64,000 nt of DNA from Sulfobacillus thermotolerans (lineage in GTDB: Bacteria; Bacillota; Sulfobacillia; Sulfobacillales; Sulfobacillaceae): contig CP019454.1 in the NCBI GenBank assembly GCA_002951815.1, positions 434,001-498,000 on the forward strand, in the 5' to 3' direction. The translations under genes were made by a program, and so were the position numbers. Under the pieces are notes generated by a model, which searched no databases, was not told where the DNA came from, and saw nothing but the letters and a program-made list of their open reading frames with translations. The first letter of the stretch is position 1; every line of letters starts with the position of its first letter. Shown here one piece after another: positions 18,101-29,648 of the stretch.

Positions 18101-21100
18101 ATGTTAGATGTAAACCACTTTGATTCGATGCGCATTGCCTTGGCATCTCCTGAGCAAATCCGGGAATGGTCTAAAGGCGAAGTGAAAAAGCCCGAAACGA
18201 TTAACTACCGGACGTTGAAACCGGAACGTGAAGGGCTGTTCTGTGAGAAAATCTTTGGACCCACCAAGGACTGGGAGTGTCACTGCGGAAAATACAAGCG
18301 CGTCCGTTACAAAGGCGTAGTGTGTGACCGTTGCGGTGTAGAAGTGACACGTTCCAAGGTGCGGCGGGAACGTATGGGGCACATTGAGTTAGCGGCCCCT
18401 GTGTCCCACATTTGGTACTTTAAAGGGATTCCCTCTCGGATGGGCTTGATTCTCGATATGTCGCCGCGTGCATTGGAGAAGGTCTTATACTTCGCGGCCT
18501 ACGTGGTAATCGAGCCAGGCACAACGCCGCTGATGAAAAAGCAATTGCTGGTCGAGTCAGAGTACCGGGAGTATCGGGAGAAATATGGTGCCCATTTCCG
18601 TGCGGGCATGGGAGCGGAAGCGGTCAAGGAATTGTTGGCGGAACTGGACCTCGAGGACCTGTCCCAGGAGCTGCGCGGCGAGTTAAACAGCTCATCGGGA
18701 CAACGCCGTATTCGGGCGATTCGCCGTCTCGAAGTGGTGGAAGCATTCCGGCAATCCGGCAATCGGCCAGACTGGATGATTTTGGACGTTATTCCGGTCA
18801 TCCCGCCAGATTTGCGCCCCATGGTGCAGCTTGATGGAGGACGGTTTGCCACCTCTGACTTGAACGACCTCTATCGCCGGGTGATCAATCGCAACAACCG
18901 GTTAAAGAGGCTGTTAGATCTCGGAGCACCGGATATTATTGTGCGCAATGAAAAGCGCATGCTCCAAGAGGCGGTCGATGCACTGATTGATAACGGCCGC
19001 CGTGGACGTCCGGTTACGGGCCCGGGTAATCGGCCCCTAAAATCTCTGTCGGATATGCTTAAGGGAAAGCAAGGACGATTCCGCCAGAATTTGCTCGGCA
19101 AACGCGTTGACTATTCAGGCCGCTCGGTTATTGTGGTGGGGCCCAAACTCAAAATGCACCAATGTGGGCTTCCCAAGGAAATGGCGCTAGAACTCTTCAA
19201 GCCGTTTGTGATGAAAAAGCTGGTGAACGAAGGCTACGCCCATAACATCAAGTCGGCGAAACGCATGGTGGAGCGTGTGCGGCCGGAAGTGTGGGATGTG
19301 CTCGAAGATGTTATTCGTGAGCATCCGGTGCTCCTAAACCGCGCTCCAACCTTGCACCGCCTTGGGATTCAAGCCTTTGAACCCGTCTTAGTTGAAGGGC
19401 GCGCCATTCAAATTCATCCCTTGGTCTGTACCGCGTATAATGCGGACTTTGATGGTGACCAGATGGCTGTGCATGTCCCCTTGTCCGCCGAGGCTCAGTC
19501 TGAAGCGCGGGTGCTCATGTTATCGACCCAAAATATTCTCAACCCGAAAGATGGGCAACCCGTGGTGACGCCGACCCAAGACATGGTGCTCGGATCGTAC
19601 TACCTGACGATGGATAAGGAGAATGCTAAGGGCGAAGGCATGATCTTGGCAGACCTTTCTGAAGGGGAAATGGCCTATTCGCAAGGGCTCCTAGACTTAC
19701 ATGCGCGAATCACCATGCGGTATGATGGCGAAAAACGGACGTCAACCTTAGGGCGGTTCCTCTTCAACAACGCGTTACCGGAGGGGTTGCGGTTTATCGA
19801 CCAAACCGTAGGCCGTAAAGCGCTAGCGACCATCGTGGCCAATTTGTTTCGTACCTATGGAAATGACGTGACGGCGGAAACCTTGGACCGAATTAAGGCA
19901 CTGGGCTTTAATTTCGCGACCCGCGCGGGCGTGACCATTGCGGTCTCGGACATCGTGATACCGGATGCAAAGAAGGAAATATTGAAGGAAGCCGAAGACG
20001 AAGTCGTTCAAGTCACGCGCCAGTATCGGCGGGGACTCATTACCGCCGACGAGCGTTATGAGCGCGTCATTGGGATCTGGACCCGAGCCAAAGAGCGTGT
20101 CACCCAGGCCCTGATGGAGACTCTTGACAAGAATAACTCCGTGTATATGATGGCCACTTCTGGAGCCCGTGGTAATGTGCAACAGATTTCGCAGCTCGCC
20201 GGAATGCGGGGTCTAATGGCTGACCCTTCCGGGCGGATCATTGAGCTCCCAATCCGGGCTAATTTCCGTGAAGGCTTGACGGTGCTCGAATATTTCACGT
20301 CGACGCACGGAGCTCGAAAAGGGCTTGCGGATACGGCGTTGCGGACAGCAGACTCGGGTTACTTAACACGGCGTCTGGTCGACGTGGCCCAAGATGTGAT
20401 TGTTCGGGAGATGGATTGTGGCACCACTCAGGGGACCTTGGTCTCTGAGATCAAAGATGGCGGCCAAACCATCGAGGGTCTCTACGACCGACTTGTTGGG
20501 CGGGTCGTGCCCGAAGATGTGTATCATCCCGAAACCGGTGAACTGCTGATCAAAGCCAACGAAATTATTATGGAAGACGTTGCGCAAGCGATCGTGGACG
20601 CGGGAATCAAAGAAGTTCGAGTACGCTCCGTGCAGACGTGCCAATCACGCTTTGGGGTCTGCGTGGCATGCTATGGTCGCAACCTCGCCAGAGGCGGTAT
20701 TGTTGAAGTTGGTGAGGCGGTGGGAATCATCGCAGCGCAGAGCATTGGAGAGCCGGGCACTCAGCTCACGATGCGGACATTCCACATGGGTGGTGTGGCT
20801 GGAGATGACATTACCCAGGGGCTGCCGCGTGTCGAAGAACTTTTTGAGGCGCGTAAGCCTAAAGGTCAAGCCATCATCGCGGAAGCGGGCGGCGTGGTTA
20901 AGATTGGGGAGAACAAAGGCCGGCGCGAGATTACGGTCGTCAACGATGACCAAAATGACGCCCAAACGTATGTGGTGCCCTTTGGATCACGCATCCGCGT
21001 GCATGATGGAGACCGTATTGAGGCGGGTGACGAGCTGACCGAGGGCTCGGTCAATCCCCATGATTTGCTCCGGGTCCTAGGGCTTCGGGGTGTGCAAAAC

Positions 21101-21574
21101 TACTTGCTCCAAGAGGTGCAGAGGGTTTACCGGCTGCAAGGGGTGGATATCAATGACAAGCATATTGAGGTCATGGTCCGCCAGATGATGCGCAAGGTGA
21201 AGATCGAAGAAGCCGGCGACACCGATTTGTTGCCAGGCGCTTTGGTTGACCGGTTTGATTTTGAGGACCAAAATGCGGAAGTGTTGATGCGTGGGGGAAC
21301 TCCTGCGGTCGCAAAACCCGTGGTGCTGGGAATTACGAAGGCGTCCTTAGCGACCGACTCGTTCCTATCGGCCGCGTCCTTCCAAGAAACAACACGCGTG
21401 TTAACGGAAGCGTCGATTAAAGCCAAACGCGATCCGCTATTGGGTCTTAAAGAGAACGTGATTATCGGCAAGCTTATTCCAGCAGGGACAGGAATGTCTC
21501 GGTACCGCAATGTGGTGATTGAGGGCCCCGAAGGTACCGAAACCGAGCACCTCGAGAATGAGCTCATCAAGTAG
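18101..21574 (+). CDS. rpoC: RNA polymerase subunit beta'
   Basis: 1157 residues, ATG after GGGAGGG, 20 bases after rpoB. The Mg-binding catalytic loop [12 protein letters not shown] starts at residue 447. The N-terminal zinc site CHCG...CDRCG and the second zinc site, with one Cys in DCGTTQG and three in [13 protein letters not shown], are intact, as are the bridge helix/trigger loop region with [16 protein letters not shown]. No inteins or breaks. Confidence 0.99.
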   Translation: MLDVNHFDSMRIALASPEQIREWSKGEVKKPETINYRTLKPEREGLFCEKIFGPTKDWECHCGKYKRVRYKGVVCDRCGVEVTRSKVRRERMGHIELAAPVSHIWYFKGIPSRMGLILDMSPRALEKVLYFAAYVVIEPGTTPLMKKQLLVESEYREYREKYGAHFRAGMGAEAVKELLAELDLEDLSQELRGELNSSSGQRRIRAIRRLEVVEAFRQSGNRPDWMILDVIPVIPPDLRPMVQLDGGRFATSDLNDLYRRVINRNNRLKRLLDLGAPDIIVRNEKRMLQEAVDALIDNGRRGRPVTGPGNRPLKSLSDMLKGKQGRFRQNLLGKRVDYSGRSVIVVGPKLKMHQCGLPKEMALELFKPFVMKKLVNEGYAHNIKSAKRMVERVRPEVWDVLEDVIREHPVLLNRAPTLHRLGIQAFEPVLVEGRAIQIHPLVCTAYNADFDGDQMAVHVPLSAEAQSEARVLMLSTQNILNPKDGQPVVTPTQDMVLGSYYLTMDKENAKGEGMILADLSEGEMAYSQGLLDLHARITMRYDGEKRTSTLGRFLFNNALPEGLRFIDQTVGRKALATIVANLFRTYGNDVTAETLDRIKALGFNFATRAGVTIAVSDIVIPDAKKEILKEAEDEVVQVTRQYRRGLITADERYERVIGIWTRAKERVTQALMETLDKNNSVYMMATSGARGNVQQISQLAGMRGLMADPSGRIIELPIRANFREGLTVLEYFTSTHGARKGLADTALRTADSGYLTRRLVDVAQDVIVREMDCGTTQGTLVSEIKDGGQTIEGLYDRLVGRVVPEDVYHPETGELLIKANEIIMEDVAQAIVDAGIKEVRVRSVQTCQSRFGVCVACYGRNLARGGIVEVGEAVGIIAAQSIGEPGTQLTMRTFHMGGVAGDDITQGLPRVEELFEARKPKGQAIIAEAGGVVKIGENKGRREITVVNDDQNDAQTYVVPFGSRIRVHDGDRIEAGDELTEGSVNPHDLLRVLGLRGVQNYLLQEVQRVYRLQGVDINDKHIEVMVRQMMRKVKIEEAGDTDLLPGALVDRFDFEDQNAEVLMRGGTPAVAKPVVLGITKASLATDSFLSAASFQETTRVLTEASIKAKRDPLLGLKENVIIGKLIPAGTGMSRYRNVVIEGPEGTETEHLENELIK

Positions 21575-21590
21575 CATCACCAGCCAAAAA

Positions 21591-21618
21591 GAGGCGTGTC
21601 AATTGACACGCCTCTTTT
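21591..21618 (+). terminator. rpoBC terminator, overlapping the next promoter
   Basis: Perfect palindrome GAGGCGTG-TCAATTGA-CACGCCTC (21591-21614) preceded by AAAAA and followed by TTTT, 16 bases after the rpoC stop. Its right arm contains the TTGACA of the following promoter. Confidence 0.9.
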
Positions 21619-21631
21619 CCAGTGATAAAAT
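21603..21631 (+). promoter_or_regulatory. Promoter of the str-S10-spc-alpha superoperon
   Basis: TTGACA (21603-21608), exact 17-base spacer, TAAAAT (21626-21631), 43 bases before ybxF. The -35 is part of the rpoC terminator stem, so termination and new initiation happen at the same spot. No other comparable promoter is seen for the next 20 kb. Confidence 0.8.
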
Positions 21632-21674
21632 ACCCTAGTGTGTCTAAGCCTGTAACCGCCGGGAGGCCAGACCA

Positions 21675-21932
21675 ATGGATATCGACGCGCTGCGAGACAA
21701 TCGGCGCCGGGTTGTCGGTATGCGGGAGACTTTGAAGAAAATTACCCATGGAACAGCGCTTCACGTCTACATAGCTAAAGACGCTGAAGCCCGGGTCATT
21801 GAGGACATCGCGACTCAAAGCCAAAACCGCAGCATTCCGATTGACTACGTGGATTCTATGGATGAACTCGGCCGATTGTGCGGAATTGAAGTAGGTGCTG
21901 CTTGTGCGGCACTAATACCGGAGCGAGCCTGA
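21675..21932 (+). CDS. ybxF: L7Ae-family ribosome-associated protein (YbxF type)
   Basis: 85 residues, ATG after GGGAGG. L7Ae-like proteins bind kink-turn RNA. The fold is visible in [19 protein letters not shown] (RNA-contacting loop region), [14 protein letters not shown], and the C-terminal [16 protein letters not shown] with the conserved Gly-Ile/Val-Gly. Firmicutes place this gene between rpoC and rpsL, as here. Its exact ribosomal role is unsettled. Confidence 0.9.
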   Translation: MDIDALRDNRRRVVGMRETLKKITHGTALHVYIAKDAEARVIEDIATQSQNRSIPIDYVDSMDELGRLCGIEVGAACAALIPERA

Positions 21933-21963
21933 TAGCTGCCCCGGTGAAAGGGGGGTCAAGGTA

Positions 21964-22350
21964 GTGCCGACAATTAACCAATTGATTCGACATGGACGCA
22001 AGAAAACCACAAAGAAATCAACGGCACCCGCGTTGCGTGGGAATCCACAGAAGCGGGGCGTATGCATCAGCGTCAAGACCGTGACGCCTAAAAAACCTAA
22101 CTCGGCATTGCGTAAGGTGGCACGTGTTCGTTTAACCAATGGAGAAGAAGTCACGGCTTATATCCCCGGCATTGGTCACAACCTGCAAGAACACTCGGTT
22201 GTCCTTGTGCGGGGCGGTCGTGTGCGTGACCTACCAGGGGTGCGCTACCACGTCGTGCGGGGAACGCTTGATGCTGGTGGTGTGCAAAAGCGCGCGCAGG
22301 GGCGGTCGAAATACGGCGCCAAGAAGAATCAACCTGCAGGTAAAAAGTAG
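21964..22350 (+). CDS. rpsL: 30S ribosomal protein S12 with Arg at position 88
   Basis: 128 residues, GTG start behind AAGGGGGG. Decoding-centre protein. [33 protein letters not shown] and [17 protein letters not shown] are canonical. Numbering matches Escherichia coli without gaps in this part: Lys43 is kept but Lys88 (mature 87) is replaced by Arg (codon CGT at 22225) in GGRVRDLPG. The same change is a known streptomycin-resistance substitution. Confidence 0.98.
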   Translation: MPTINQLIRHGRKKTTKKSTAPALRGNPQKRGVCISVKTVTPKKPNSALRKVARVRLTNGEEVTAYIPGIGHNLQEHSVVLVRGGRVRDLPGVRYHVVRGTLDAGGVQKRAQGRSKYGAKKNQPAGKK

Positions 22351-22381
22351 GGTATCTGTGAAGTAAGAAGGAGGTAACGCA

Positions 22382-22852
22382 TTGCCAAGGCGTGGAGCAG
22401 CGGGAGTACGGCAAATCACTCCCGACGCGGTCTATAACAGTCCGCTCGTTGCAGCACTGACGAACAAGGTCATGCTCGATGGAAAGAAGAACCTTGCAGA
22501 ACGCATTGTCTACCGAGCCCTTGATATTGTGGCCGAAAAGAGCGGAAAAGATGCCATGGAAGTTTTTGACGCGGCTGTGAAAAACACGACGCCGCTTCTG
22601 GAAGTTCGGCCCCGCCGGGTCGGTGGCGCAACCTATCAGGTTCCCATCGAAGTGCGGCCGCAACGACGGCTCTCTTTATCGATTCGGTGGCTTGTACAGT
22701 ATGCGCGTAACCGGCAAGAACGCACGATGGAAGAGCGTCTCGCCAATGAAATTCTTGATGCCGCGAATAACGCGGGGGGCGCTGTGAAAAGGCGCGACGA
22801 AATGCACCGTATGGCGGATGCCAACAAGGCCTTCGCGCACTACCGTTGGTAA
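22382..22852 (+). CDS. rpsG: 30S ribosomal protein S7
   Basis: 156 residues, the usual length; TTG start at 22382 (PRRGAAG follows) ten bases after AAGGAGG. Nucleates assembly of the 30S head and contacts the E-site t[22 protein letters not shown] and [19 protein letters not shown] are typical. Second gene of the str operon. Confidence 0.98.
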   Translation: MPRRGAAGVRQITPDAVYNSPLVAALTNKVMLDGKKNLAERIVYRALDIVAEKSGKDAMEVFDAAVKNTTPLLEVRPRRVGGATYQVPIEVRPQRRLSLSIRWLVQYARNRQERTMEERLANEILDAANNAGGAVKRRDEMHRMADANKAFAHYRW

Positions 22853-22903
22853 ATCGCTTCCGGGGACTGGAAAGCAGGAAGGTAAGAAGGGAGTTTCGCA
22901 GTC

Positions 22904-24979
22904 ATGGCTCGATCGTTTCCCTTGGAACGTACCCGAAACATCGGGATTATGGCCCACATTGACGCCGGTAAGACGACAACCACCGAGCGTATTTTATTCT
23001 ACACGGGCCGTACTCACAAAATTGGGGAAGTTCACGAAGGCACGGCAACAATGGACTGGATGGTCCAAGAGCAAGAGCGGGGCATCACCATCACGTCGGC
23101 CGCTACAACGGCTGCGTGGCGTAATCACCGTATCAACATTATCGACACGCCCGGCCACGTGGACTTTACAGTTGAAGTGGAGCGCTCCTTACGCGTTCTA
23201 GATGGCGCAATCGCCGTTTTTGACGCGAAGGGCGGGGTTGAACCGCAATCGGAGACGGTATGGCGGCAAGCCGATAAGTATCAAGTGCCCCGTATTGCTT
23301 ATGTCAACAAAATGGACATCATTGGGGCCGATTTCCAGAATACCATTAATCAAATTCGGACCCGTTTAGGAGCCAACCCGGTAGCCATTCAATGGCCATG
23401 GGGCGCCGAAGACCAGTTTCGTGGGATTGTCGACCTTCTGAAAATGAAAGCCTACCTCTACGAAGACGAACTCGGGACCACCGGCGAATACATGGACATC
23501 CCGGAAGAATTAGAAGCGGTTTGCTTGGAGCATCGCCAAATTTTGCTCGAAGCCGCGGCCGACATGGACGATGCTTTGATGGAAAAGTATTTGGAAGGCG
23601 AAGAGTTGACCGAAGACGAGATTCGCGCAGCCTTGCGGAAGGGCACCTTAAGCAATCAATTGGTTCCGGTGCTTTGCGGATCGTCCTACCGCAACAAAGG
23701 CGTTCAGCCGTTGTTGGACGCGGTTGTGGATTACCTGCCGTCGCCGCTTGACGTGGGTTCCGTAAGAGGCCATGATCCGGCGACAGGCGAAGAGATTTAT
23801 CGCGAAGTGTCCGATTCAGCGCCTTTCTCGGCATTAGCGTTCAAAATCATGACCGACCCCTTTGTAGGAAAGCTGGCCTTCTTCCGGGTATACTCGGGGA
23901 CATTGTCCTCCGGTTCATACGTCTACAATGTGACCAAGGGCCGTCGTGAACGCATTGGTCGTATTTTGCAGATGCATGCCAATCACCGTGAGGAGCTCGA
24001 CACCGTGTATGCCGGCGATATTGCGGCGGCTGTGGGGCTTAAGGACACAACGACAGGGGATACCTTAACGGATGAGCAAAATCCCATTTTGCTGGAAACG
24101 ATGGTCTTCCCGGAGCCTGTGATTTCGGTTGCGATCGAACCTAAGACGAAAGCTGACCAAGATAAAATGGGAACAGCGTTGTCGAAGCTAGCGGAGGAAG
24201 ATCCCACGTTCCGGATGTTCACGGACCCTGAAACCGGGCAAACCATTATCGCCGGCATGGGTGAACTGCATCTGGAAATTATTGTGGACCGGCTGCTTCG
24301 TGAATTCAAGGTGCAGGCGGATGTCGGTAAGCCGCAGGTTGCCTACCGTGAAACCTTGCGTAAGGCTGTCGAGGCGGAAGGAAAATTCATCCGCCAAAGT
24401 GGTGGGCGCGGACAGTACGGACACGTGTGGCTACGCGTTGAACCGCTAGAACCCGGTCAGGGCATTGAATTCGTTAACAAGATCGTGGGCGGTGTGGTTC
24501 CGCGCGAGTATATCCCGGCCGTTGAAGCTGGGGTGCGGGAGGCCACAAGCTCCGGGGTGTTAGCAGGATACCCGGTTCTAGATGTTCGTGTTACACTATT
24601 TGACGGCTCTTACCACGAAGTGGACTCCAGTGAAATGGCGTTTAAGATTGCTGGATCCATGGGATTTAAGGCCGCCGCACAAAAAGCCAATCCCGTATTG
24701 CTAGAACCCATCATGGCGGTTGAGGTTGTTGTGCCCGATGAGTATATGGGTGATGTCATAGGAGATCTCAACTCCCGGCGTGGTCGTATTGAAGGCATGG
24801 ACCCCCGTCCCGGCGGCGCCCAAGCCATTCGCGGCATGGTGCCTCTAGCCGAAATGTTTGGTTACGCGACGGATATTCGGTCGCGTACGCAAGGGCGCGG
24901 CACATTTACCATGCAGTTCTCGCACTACGATGAGGCACCCCGCCATGTGACCGAACAGGTCATTAAGGCAAAACACTAG
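22904..24979 (+). CDS. fusA: Elongation factor G
   Basis: 691 residues. GTPase that drives translocation. G1 [12 protein letters not shown], switch [10 protein letters not shown] and NKMD are intact; domain IV tip region ([24 protein letters not shown]) and the C-terminal domain V follow. Length and motifs match canonical EF-G1 and not the tetracycline-resistance TetM type. Confidence 0.99.
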   Translation: MARSFPLERTRNIGIMAHIDAGKTTTTERILFYTGRTHKIGEVHEGTATMDWMVQEQERGITITSAATTAAWRNHRINIIDTPGHVDFTVEVERSLRVLDGAIAVFDAKGGVEPQSETVWRQADKYQVPRIAYVNKMDIIGADFQNTINQIRTRLGANPVAIQWPWGAEDQFRGIVDLLKMKAYLYEDELGTTGEYMDIPEELEAVCLEHRQILLEAAADMDDALMEKYLEGEELTEDEIRAALRKGTLSNQLVPVLCGSSYRNKGVQPLLDAVVDYLPSPLDVGSVRGHDPATGEEIYREVSDSAPFSALAFKIMTDPFVGKLAFFRVYSGTLSSGSYVYNVTKGRRERIGRILQMHANHREELDTVYAGDIAAAVGLKDTTTGDTLTDEQNPILLETMVFPEPVISVAIEPKTKADQDKMGTALSKLAEEDPTFRMFTDPETGQTIIAGMGELHLEIIVDRLLREFKVQADVGKPQVAYRETLRKAVEAEGKFIRQSGGRGQYGHVWLRVEPLEPGQGIEFVNKIVGGVVPREYIPAVEAGVREATSSGVLAGYPVLDVRVTLFDGSYHEVDSSEMAFKIAGSMGFKAAAQKANPVLLEPIMAVEVVVPDEYMGDVIGDLNSRRGRIEGMDPRPGGAQAIRGMVPLAEMFGYATDIRSRTQGRGTFTMQFSHYDEAPRHVTEQVIKAKH

Positions 24980-25023
24980 TCTTTGCCAACCCTAAACACA
25001 CTGTCAATGAGGAGGATTTATCA

Positions 25024-26226
25024 ATGGCCAAGAAGAAATATGAACGCACCAAGCCCCACGTTAATGTCGGAACGATTGGACACGTTGACCACGGTAAGAC
25101 GACCCTCACCGCGGCCATCACACGGGTGTTGTCCACCAAGGGCCAAGCGCAGTACACGGCCTATGATCAGATTGACGGAGCTCCCGAAGAGCGCGAACGT
25201 GGAATCACCATTGCCACCGCGCACGTTGAGTATGAAACCGACAACCGCCACTATGCGCACGTCGATTGCCCTGGACACGCCGACTACGTTAAAAACATGA
25301 TTACCGGTGCTGCGCAGATGGACGGTGCGATTTTGGTGGTGTCTGCTGCTGACGGTCCGATGCCGCAAACCCGTGAACACATTTTGCTTGCTCGTCAGGT
25401 GGGCGTGCCCAGCATTGTCGTCTTCTTGAACAAGGCCGACATGGTGGACGACCCTGAACTGATGGAGCTAGTCGAGATCGAAGTTCGTGAATTGCTCAGC
25501 AGCTACGAATTTCCTGGGGACGACATTCCGGTCGTGGCGGGCTCTGCCCTTAAGGCCTTGGAGTGCGGTTGTGGAAAGCGGGACTGCGAGTGGTGCGGTA
25601 AGATTTGGGACTTGATGGATGCGGTTGACGATTACATCCCGACCCCCGAGCGTGATGTTAACAGGCCGTTCTTGATGCCCGTTGAGGACACCATGTCCAT
25701 TACCGGACGTGGTACCGTTGTGACCGGTCGTGTCGAGCGCGGCACCGTCAAAGTGGGAGAAGAAGTCGAGATTGTGGGTCTTGTTCCAACCGCCAAGAAG
25801 ACGGTAGTCACAGGGGTTGAAATGTTCCGCAAGGTGTTGGACCAGGCGGTGGCCGGAGACAACATCGGTTGCTTGCTCCGTGGTGTTGACAAAGAAGAAG
25901 TCGAGCGGGGTCAGGTTCTCGCCAAGCCCGGGAGCATTCACCCCCACACCAAATACAAAGCTGAGGTCTATGTCCTTTCGAAAGAAGAAGGTGGTCGGCA
26001 CACCCCGTTCTTTAACGGCTACCGTCCCCAGTTTTACTTCCGCACGACAGACGTAACAGGTGTGGTCCAACTTCCAGAAGGTGTGGAAATGGTCATGCCC
26101 GGTGACAACATTCAGATGGAAGTCGAGCTTATTGCACCAATCGCTATGGAAGACGGTCTGCGCTTTGCAATTCGTGAAGGCGGCCGCACAGTGGGCGCTG
26201 GTGTTGTAACCCAGATTTTATTATAA
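25024..26226 (+). CDS. tuf: Elongation factor Tu with a four-cysteine insertion
   Basis: 400 residues, ATG after AGGAGGA. Delivers aminoacyl-tRNA. G1 [16 protein letters not shown] and NKAD are normal; the C-terminus [20 protein letters not shown] is canonical. In the G domain, after SALKALE, a short insertion carries C181-G-C183-GKRD-C188-EW-C191, spacing suited to a metal. I recall similar Cys clusters in some Clostridia EF-Tu, so this may be lineage-typical. Followed by rpsJ after 16 bases. Confidence 0.99.
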   Translation: MAKKKYERTKPHVNVGTIGHVDHGKTTLTAAITRVLSTKGQAQYTAYDQIDGAPEERERGITIATAHVEYETDNRHYAHVDCPGHADYVKNMITGAAQMDGAILVVSAADGPMPQTREHILLARQVGVPSIVVFLNKADMVDDPELMELVEIEVRELLSSYEFPGDDIPVVAGSALKALECGCGKRDCEWCGKIWDLMDAVDDYIPTPERDVNRPFLMPVEDTMSITGRGTVVTGRVERGTVKVGEEVEIVGLVPTAKKTVVTGVEMFRKVLDQAVAGDNIGCLLRGVDKEEVERGQVLAKPGSIHPHTKYKAEVYVLSKEEGGRHTPFFNGYRPQFYFRTTDVTGVVQLPEGVEMVMPGDNIQMEVELIAPIAMEDGLRFAIREGGRTVGAGVVTQILL

Positions 26227-26242
26227 GCAAGGGGGACGGACA

Positions 26243-26551
26243 GTGGCCCAGCAGAAGATACGGATTCGGCTCAAGGCCTTTGATTACGAGGTCTTGGACC
26301 AGTCAGCGGCGAAGATTGTGGATACGGCCCGGCGCAACGGCGCCGCCGTATCCGGTCCGGTTCCGCTGCCGACCGAGAAAAAAGTGTATACCGTCTTAAC
26401 CGCGCCAAACGGAGAGAAAGATATACGTGAGCAGTTTGAGCGGCGGATCCATAAACGTTTAATCGACATCATGGATCCCAGTCAAAAGACTGTCAATGCG
26501 CTCATGCGTCTGGATCTCCCAGCCGGAGTAGACATCGAGATTAAGCTTTAG
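26243..26551 (+). CDS. rpsJ: 30S ribosomal protein S10
   Basis: 102 residues, GTG start after GGGGGAC. First gene of the S10 operon proper and also the transcription factor Nus[22 protein letters not shown] and [15 protein letters not shown] are conserved. Only 16 bases from tuf and without an S10-leader-like structure, so it depends on upstream transcription. Confidence 0.98.
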   Translation: MAQQKIRIRLKAFDYEVLDQSAAKIVDTARRNGAAVSGPVPLPTEKKVYTVLTAPNGEKDIREQFERRIHKRLIDIMDPSQKTVNALMRLDLPAGVDIEIKL

Positions 26552-26564
26552 GCGGGAGGATGTT

Positions 26565-27215
26565 ATGAAAGGGATCATTGGCATAAAGCTCGGCATGACT
26601 CAAGTCTTTGATGACGAAGGTCGTGCAGTGCCTGTAACCGTCGTTTTGGCGGAACCCAACCGTGTGGTCCGCAGGCGCACCGCAGCTAAAGAAGGCTATG
26701 ATGCCGTCCAGCTGGGTGTGGGTGCGATTGCGGCCCGCAAAGTGGCGCAGCCGCAGCGAAAAGACTTCGAGAAGCTCGGCATTGAGCCCGTTCGGTATCT
26801 ACGGGAATTTCGCTTGCCGGGAGCCTTAGACTTGGAGCCCGGAACCCTTCACAAGGTGGAGGATGCGTTCGCAGCCGGAGATATTGTGGACGTCATCGGC
26901 ACGAGTAAGGGAAAAGGGTTTGCGGGCGTTATTAAACGGTGGGGATTCCACCGCGGACCCACCACCCATGGGTCTAAGTATCATCGCCGAGTCGGGTCGT
27001 TAGGAGCACGGACTTCTGGTGGCGGAGGGCGGGTTCATCCCGGCCGTAAACTTCCGGGCCGCATGGGGCATAAGCGGGTGACGACGTTGCGTTTGCGCGT
27101 GCAGCGTGTGGATGCGGACCGTAACCTGATCTTGATCCAAGGCGCCGTACCTGGGCCGAAGGGGTCATTGGTCATGATTCGAGATTCAGTGCGAAACCAG
27201 AAAGGGGCGGTGTAA
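26565..27215 (+). CDS. rplC: 50S ribosomal protein L3
   Basis: 216 residues, ATG after GGCGGGAGG. Early assembly protein reaching toward the peptidyl transferase centre. IGIKLGMTQVF at the start, then KGKGFAGVIKRW and the loop GPTTHGSKYHRR, with the methylatable-Gln-region neighbourhood and GRKLPGRMGHKRVT, are typical. Three bases separate it from rplD. Confidence 0.98.
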   Translation: MKGIIGIKLGMTQVFDDEGRAVPVTVVLAEPNRVVRRRTAAKEGYDAVQLGVGAIAARKVAQPQRKDFEKLGIEPVRYLREFRLPGALDLEPGTLHKVEDAFAAGDIVDVIGTSKGKGFAGVIKRWGFHRGPTTHGSKYHRRVGSLGARTSGGGGRVHPGRKLPGRMGHKRVTTLRLRVQRVDADRNLILIQGAVPGPKGSLVMIRDSVRNQKGAV

Positions 27216-27218
27216 GGC

Positions 27219-27845
27219 ATGCCGACCGTTAATGTCTATGATTTAAACGGGCAGGTTGTAGGTCAGCGCGAACTGGCTGAGGCGGTCTTCGCAGTCCCTG
27301 TGAACCATTCGTTATTGCACCAAGCCATTGTGGCCTTGCAGGCCAATCGGCGGGCGGGTTCGGCCGACACCAAGCGGCGTTCGGATGTTCGCGGGGGCGG
27401 TAAGAAGCCTTGGCGTCAAAAAGGAACAGGACGGGCCCGTGCAGGGACCACGCGGTCGCCGTTATGGCGGCACGGTGGCGTAACATTTGGACCGCACCCC
27501 CGGGATTACTCGTTAAAGTTCCCCCGAAAAATGCGGCGCGCGGCCATTCGCCAAGCCCTGAGCGCAAAGTTGGATGCTGCGGAGCTAAAGGTTGTCAACA
27601 AACTGACATTTCCGGAACGCCGGACTAAGCAAGTGGCGGAGTTGTTGCGTGCGCTAGAATTAGGCACCAACGTCTTGTTTGTGACCGCAACGCCGGATGA
27701 AAACTTTAAGGCATCAGCGCGGAACTTTAAAAACGTGCACACCGTCACGACGGACAGCTTAGATGCCTACAGTTTGTTGCGGTACCACCGCATCGTGTTG
27801 GATGAAGACGCCATTGCGCGCGTAGAGGAGGTGTTCACCAAGTGA
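27219..27845 (+). CDS. rplD: 50S ribosomal protein L4
   Basis: 208 residues. Lines the peptide exit tunnel; the extended loop RRSDVRGGGKKPWRQKGTGR followed by ARAGTTRSPLWRHGG is intact, with no macrolide-type deletion visible. The NHSLLHQAIVALQANRR and C-terminal segments are canonical. Its end overlaps the rplW start by four bases (GTGA). Confidence 0.98.
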   Translation: MPTVNVYDLNGQVVGQRELAEAVFAVPVNHSLLHQAIVALQANRRAGSADTKRRSDVRGGGKKPWRQKGTGRARAGTTRSPLWRHGGVTFGPHPRDYSLKFPRKMRRAAIRQALSAKLDAAELKVVNKLTFPERRTKQVAELLRALELGTNVLFVTATPDENFKASARNFKNVHTVTTDSLDAYSLLRYHRIVLDEDAIARVEEVFTK

Positions 27846-28129
27846 AGACAGCCTACGATATTGTATTGCGGCCTCTCGTGACTGAGGCGGCTACGGACCG
27901 GATGGCCCAAAACAAGTACACGTTTGAGGTGGCACCATCCGCCAACAAGGTGGAAATTCGTTATGCGATTGAGGAAATTTTCAAAGTGCACGTCACGAAA
28001 GTGAACACCTTATGGCGTCCTAGTAAGGAAAAACGCCGAGGCAACGTGGTTGGGCACACGACGCGCCGTAAAAAGGCCATCGTCACGCTCGCGCCGGGTG
28101 ACACGATCGACATTTTCGAGGGTGTGTAA
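27842..28129 (+). CDS. rplW: 50S ribosomal protein L23
   Basis: 95 residues, GTG start inside the end of rplD, hence translational coupling. Docking site for trigger factor and SRP at the exit tunnel. IVLRPLVTEAAT, NKYTFEVAPSANKVEIRYAIE and KVNTLWRPSKEKRRG fit the family. Confidence 0.97.
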   Translation: MKTAYDIVLRPLVTEAATDRMAQNKYTFEVAPSANKVEIRYAIEEIFKVHVTKVNTLWRPSKEKRRGNVVGHTTRRKKAIVTLAPGDTIDIFEGV

Positions 28130-28147
28130 CATTAAGGAGGCAGGACC

Positions 28148-28984
28148 TTGGCAGTACGCAAGATGAAACCGACCTCTCCGGGCGTGCGGCACATGACGGT
28201 GGCGTCTTTTGACGAAATCACGAAAACGCGTCCTGAGAAGTCGTTAACCGAAGGCCGTCCCCGCAAGGCGGGTCGCAACAATTATGGGCGTATTACGACC
28301 CGGCACCGCGGCGGCGGTCACAAACGAGTGTATCGGAAGATTGACTTTAAGCGGACCAAAGAAAATATGCCCGCCGAAGTTATGTCGATTGAATACGATC
28401 CGTTTCGTACGGCTCGCATCGCTTTATTGAAGTACGAAGATGGAAGTCTTGCCTATATTTTGGCGCCTGTGGGTTTGAAGGTCGGAGATACCGTAGTGGC
28501 CGGTCCACACGCGGACATCAAGCCTGGCAATGCTTTACAGCTGCAAGACATTCCTGTCGGTACGATTGTGCACAATGTGGAATTGATTCCCGGCAAAGGA
28601 GCCCAGTTAGCGCGTTCCGCCGGTGTTTCAGCCCAACTGGCTGCAAAAGAAGGCAAATACGCATTGCTGCGGTTGCCATCAGGGGAGTTGCGGCGTGTTC
28701 CGGTAACGTGCCGCGCCACCATTGGACAGGTCGGCAATGTCGAACACGAGAATATCCGAATCGGAAAGGCGGGTCGGAACCGCTGGAAGGGCTGGCGCCC
28801 AACGGTTCGTGGTAGTGTTATGAACCCGGTCGACCACCCGCACGGTGGTGGTGAGGGTAAGGCACCAATCGGACACAAGCACCCGATGACTCCGTGGGGC
28901 AAAGTGGCAATGGGTAAGAAAACCCGGAAGCGTCATAAGGCATCAGACCGGCTCATTGTACGCCGGCGGAATCTAGGGAGGTAG
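28148..28984 (+). CDS. rplB: 50S ribosomal protein L2
   Basis: 278 residues, TTG start after AAGGAGGCAGG. Needed for subunit joining and peptidyl transfer. [31 protein letters not shown], and the C-terminal [16 protein letters not shown] with the functionally important His are intact. Confidence 0.98.
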   Translation: MAVRKMKPTSPGVRHMTVASFDEITKTRPEKSLTEGRPRKAGRNNYGRITTRHRGGGHKRVYRKIDFKRTKENMPAEVMSIEYDPFRTARIALLKYEDGSLAYILAPVGLKVGDTVVAGPHADIKPGNALQLQDIPVGTIVHNVELIPGKGAQLARSAGVSAQLAAKEGKYALLRLPSGELRRVPVTCRATIGQVGNVEHENIRIGKAGRNRWKGWRPTVRGSVMNPVDHPHGGGEGKAPIGHKHPMTPWGKVAMGKKTRKRHKASDRLIVRRRNLGR

Positions 28985-28987
28985 AGT

Positions 28988-29272
28988 ATGAGTCGTTCGA
29001 CAAAGAAGGGCCCGTACGTCGATGCCAAACTGCTAAAAAAAATCGAAGCCATGAACGAAAAGAATGAGAAGCGGGTCCTGAAGACGTGGGCGCGCGCCAG
29101 TACCATTATTCCCGACATGGTGGGACACACGATTGGCATTCACGATGGGCGTAGACACGTACCGATTTACATTACAGAAGAGATGGTTGGCCACAAGCTT
29201 GGGGAATTTGCTCCGACCCGCACCTTTAAGGGACATGGAGACAAAGCCGAGCGGTCTACAGCTCTGAAATAG
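28988..29272 (+). CDS. rpsS: 30S ribosomal protein S19
   Basis: 94 residues. [20 protein letters not shown] and the C-terminal [16 protein letters not shown] are the family signature. It sits in the 30S head with S13. Three bases after rplB; a GGGAGGTAG ribosome site lies in the end of rplB. Confidence 0.98.
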   Translation: MSRSTKKGPYVDAKLLKKIEAMNEKNEKRVLKTWARASTIIPDMVGHTIGIHDGRRHVPIYITEEMVGHKLGEFAPTRTFKGHGDKAERSTALK

Positions 29273-29282
29273 GGGGATGGCA

Positions 29283-29639
29283 ATGATGGCAGACGTAGCG
29301 GAAGCTCGGGCTCATGTGCGCCATGTCCGCATCTCACCCCGCAAAGTGCGCATTGTTGTGGACTTGATACGAGGGAAAAACGTGGGCGATGCCGAAGCAA
29401 TTCTGCGGCACACACCCAAGCGGGCATCGTCGGTGATTGCGAAGCTACTTAAGAGCGCAGTGGCTAACGCCCAGCACAACTTCGACATGGCCCCGGACGA
29501 TCTTTACGTGCACGCAGTATGGGTAGATGGGGGACCAACGCTGAAGCGGATACACCCCAGGAGTCGGGGGCAGGCATTTTCAATCCTGAAGCGCACGAGT
29601 CATATATCGGTTGTGCTGCGACCCAGGCATAACAGCTAG
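29283..29639 (+). CDS. rplV: 50S ribosomal protein L22
   Basis: 118 residues from ATG 29283, six bases after AGGGGG; ATGs at 29277 and 29286 are also possible. Lines the exit tunnel. [21 protein letters not shown] is canonical, and the beta-hairpin end [13 protein letters not shown] has normal length with no erythromycin-type duplication. Confidence 0.97.
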   Translation: MMADVAEARAHVRHVRISPRKVRIVVDLIRGKNVGDAEAILRHTPKRASSVIAKLLKSAVANAQHNFDMAPDDLYVHAVWVDGGPTLKRIHPRSRGQAFSILKRTSHISVVLRPRHNS

Positions 29640-29648
29640 GAGGAGATT

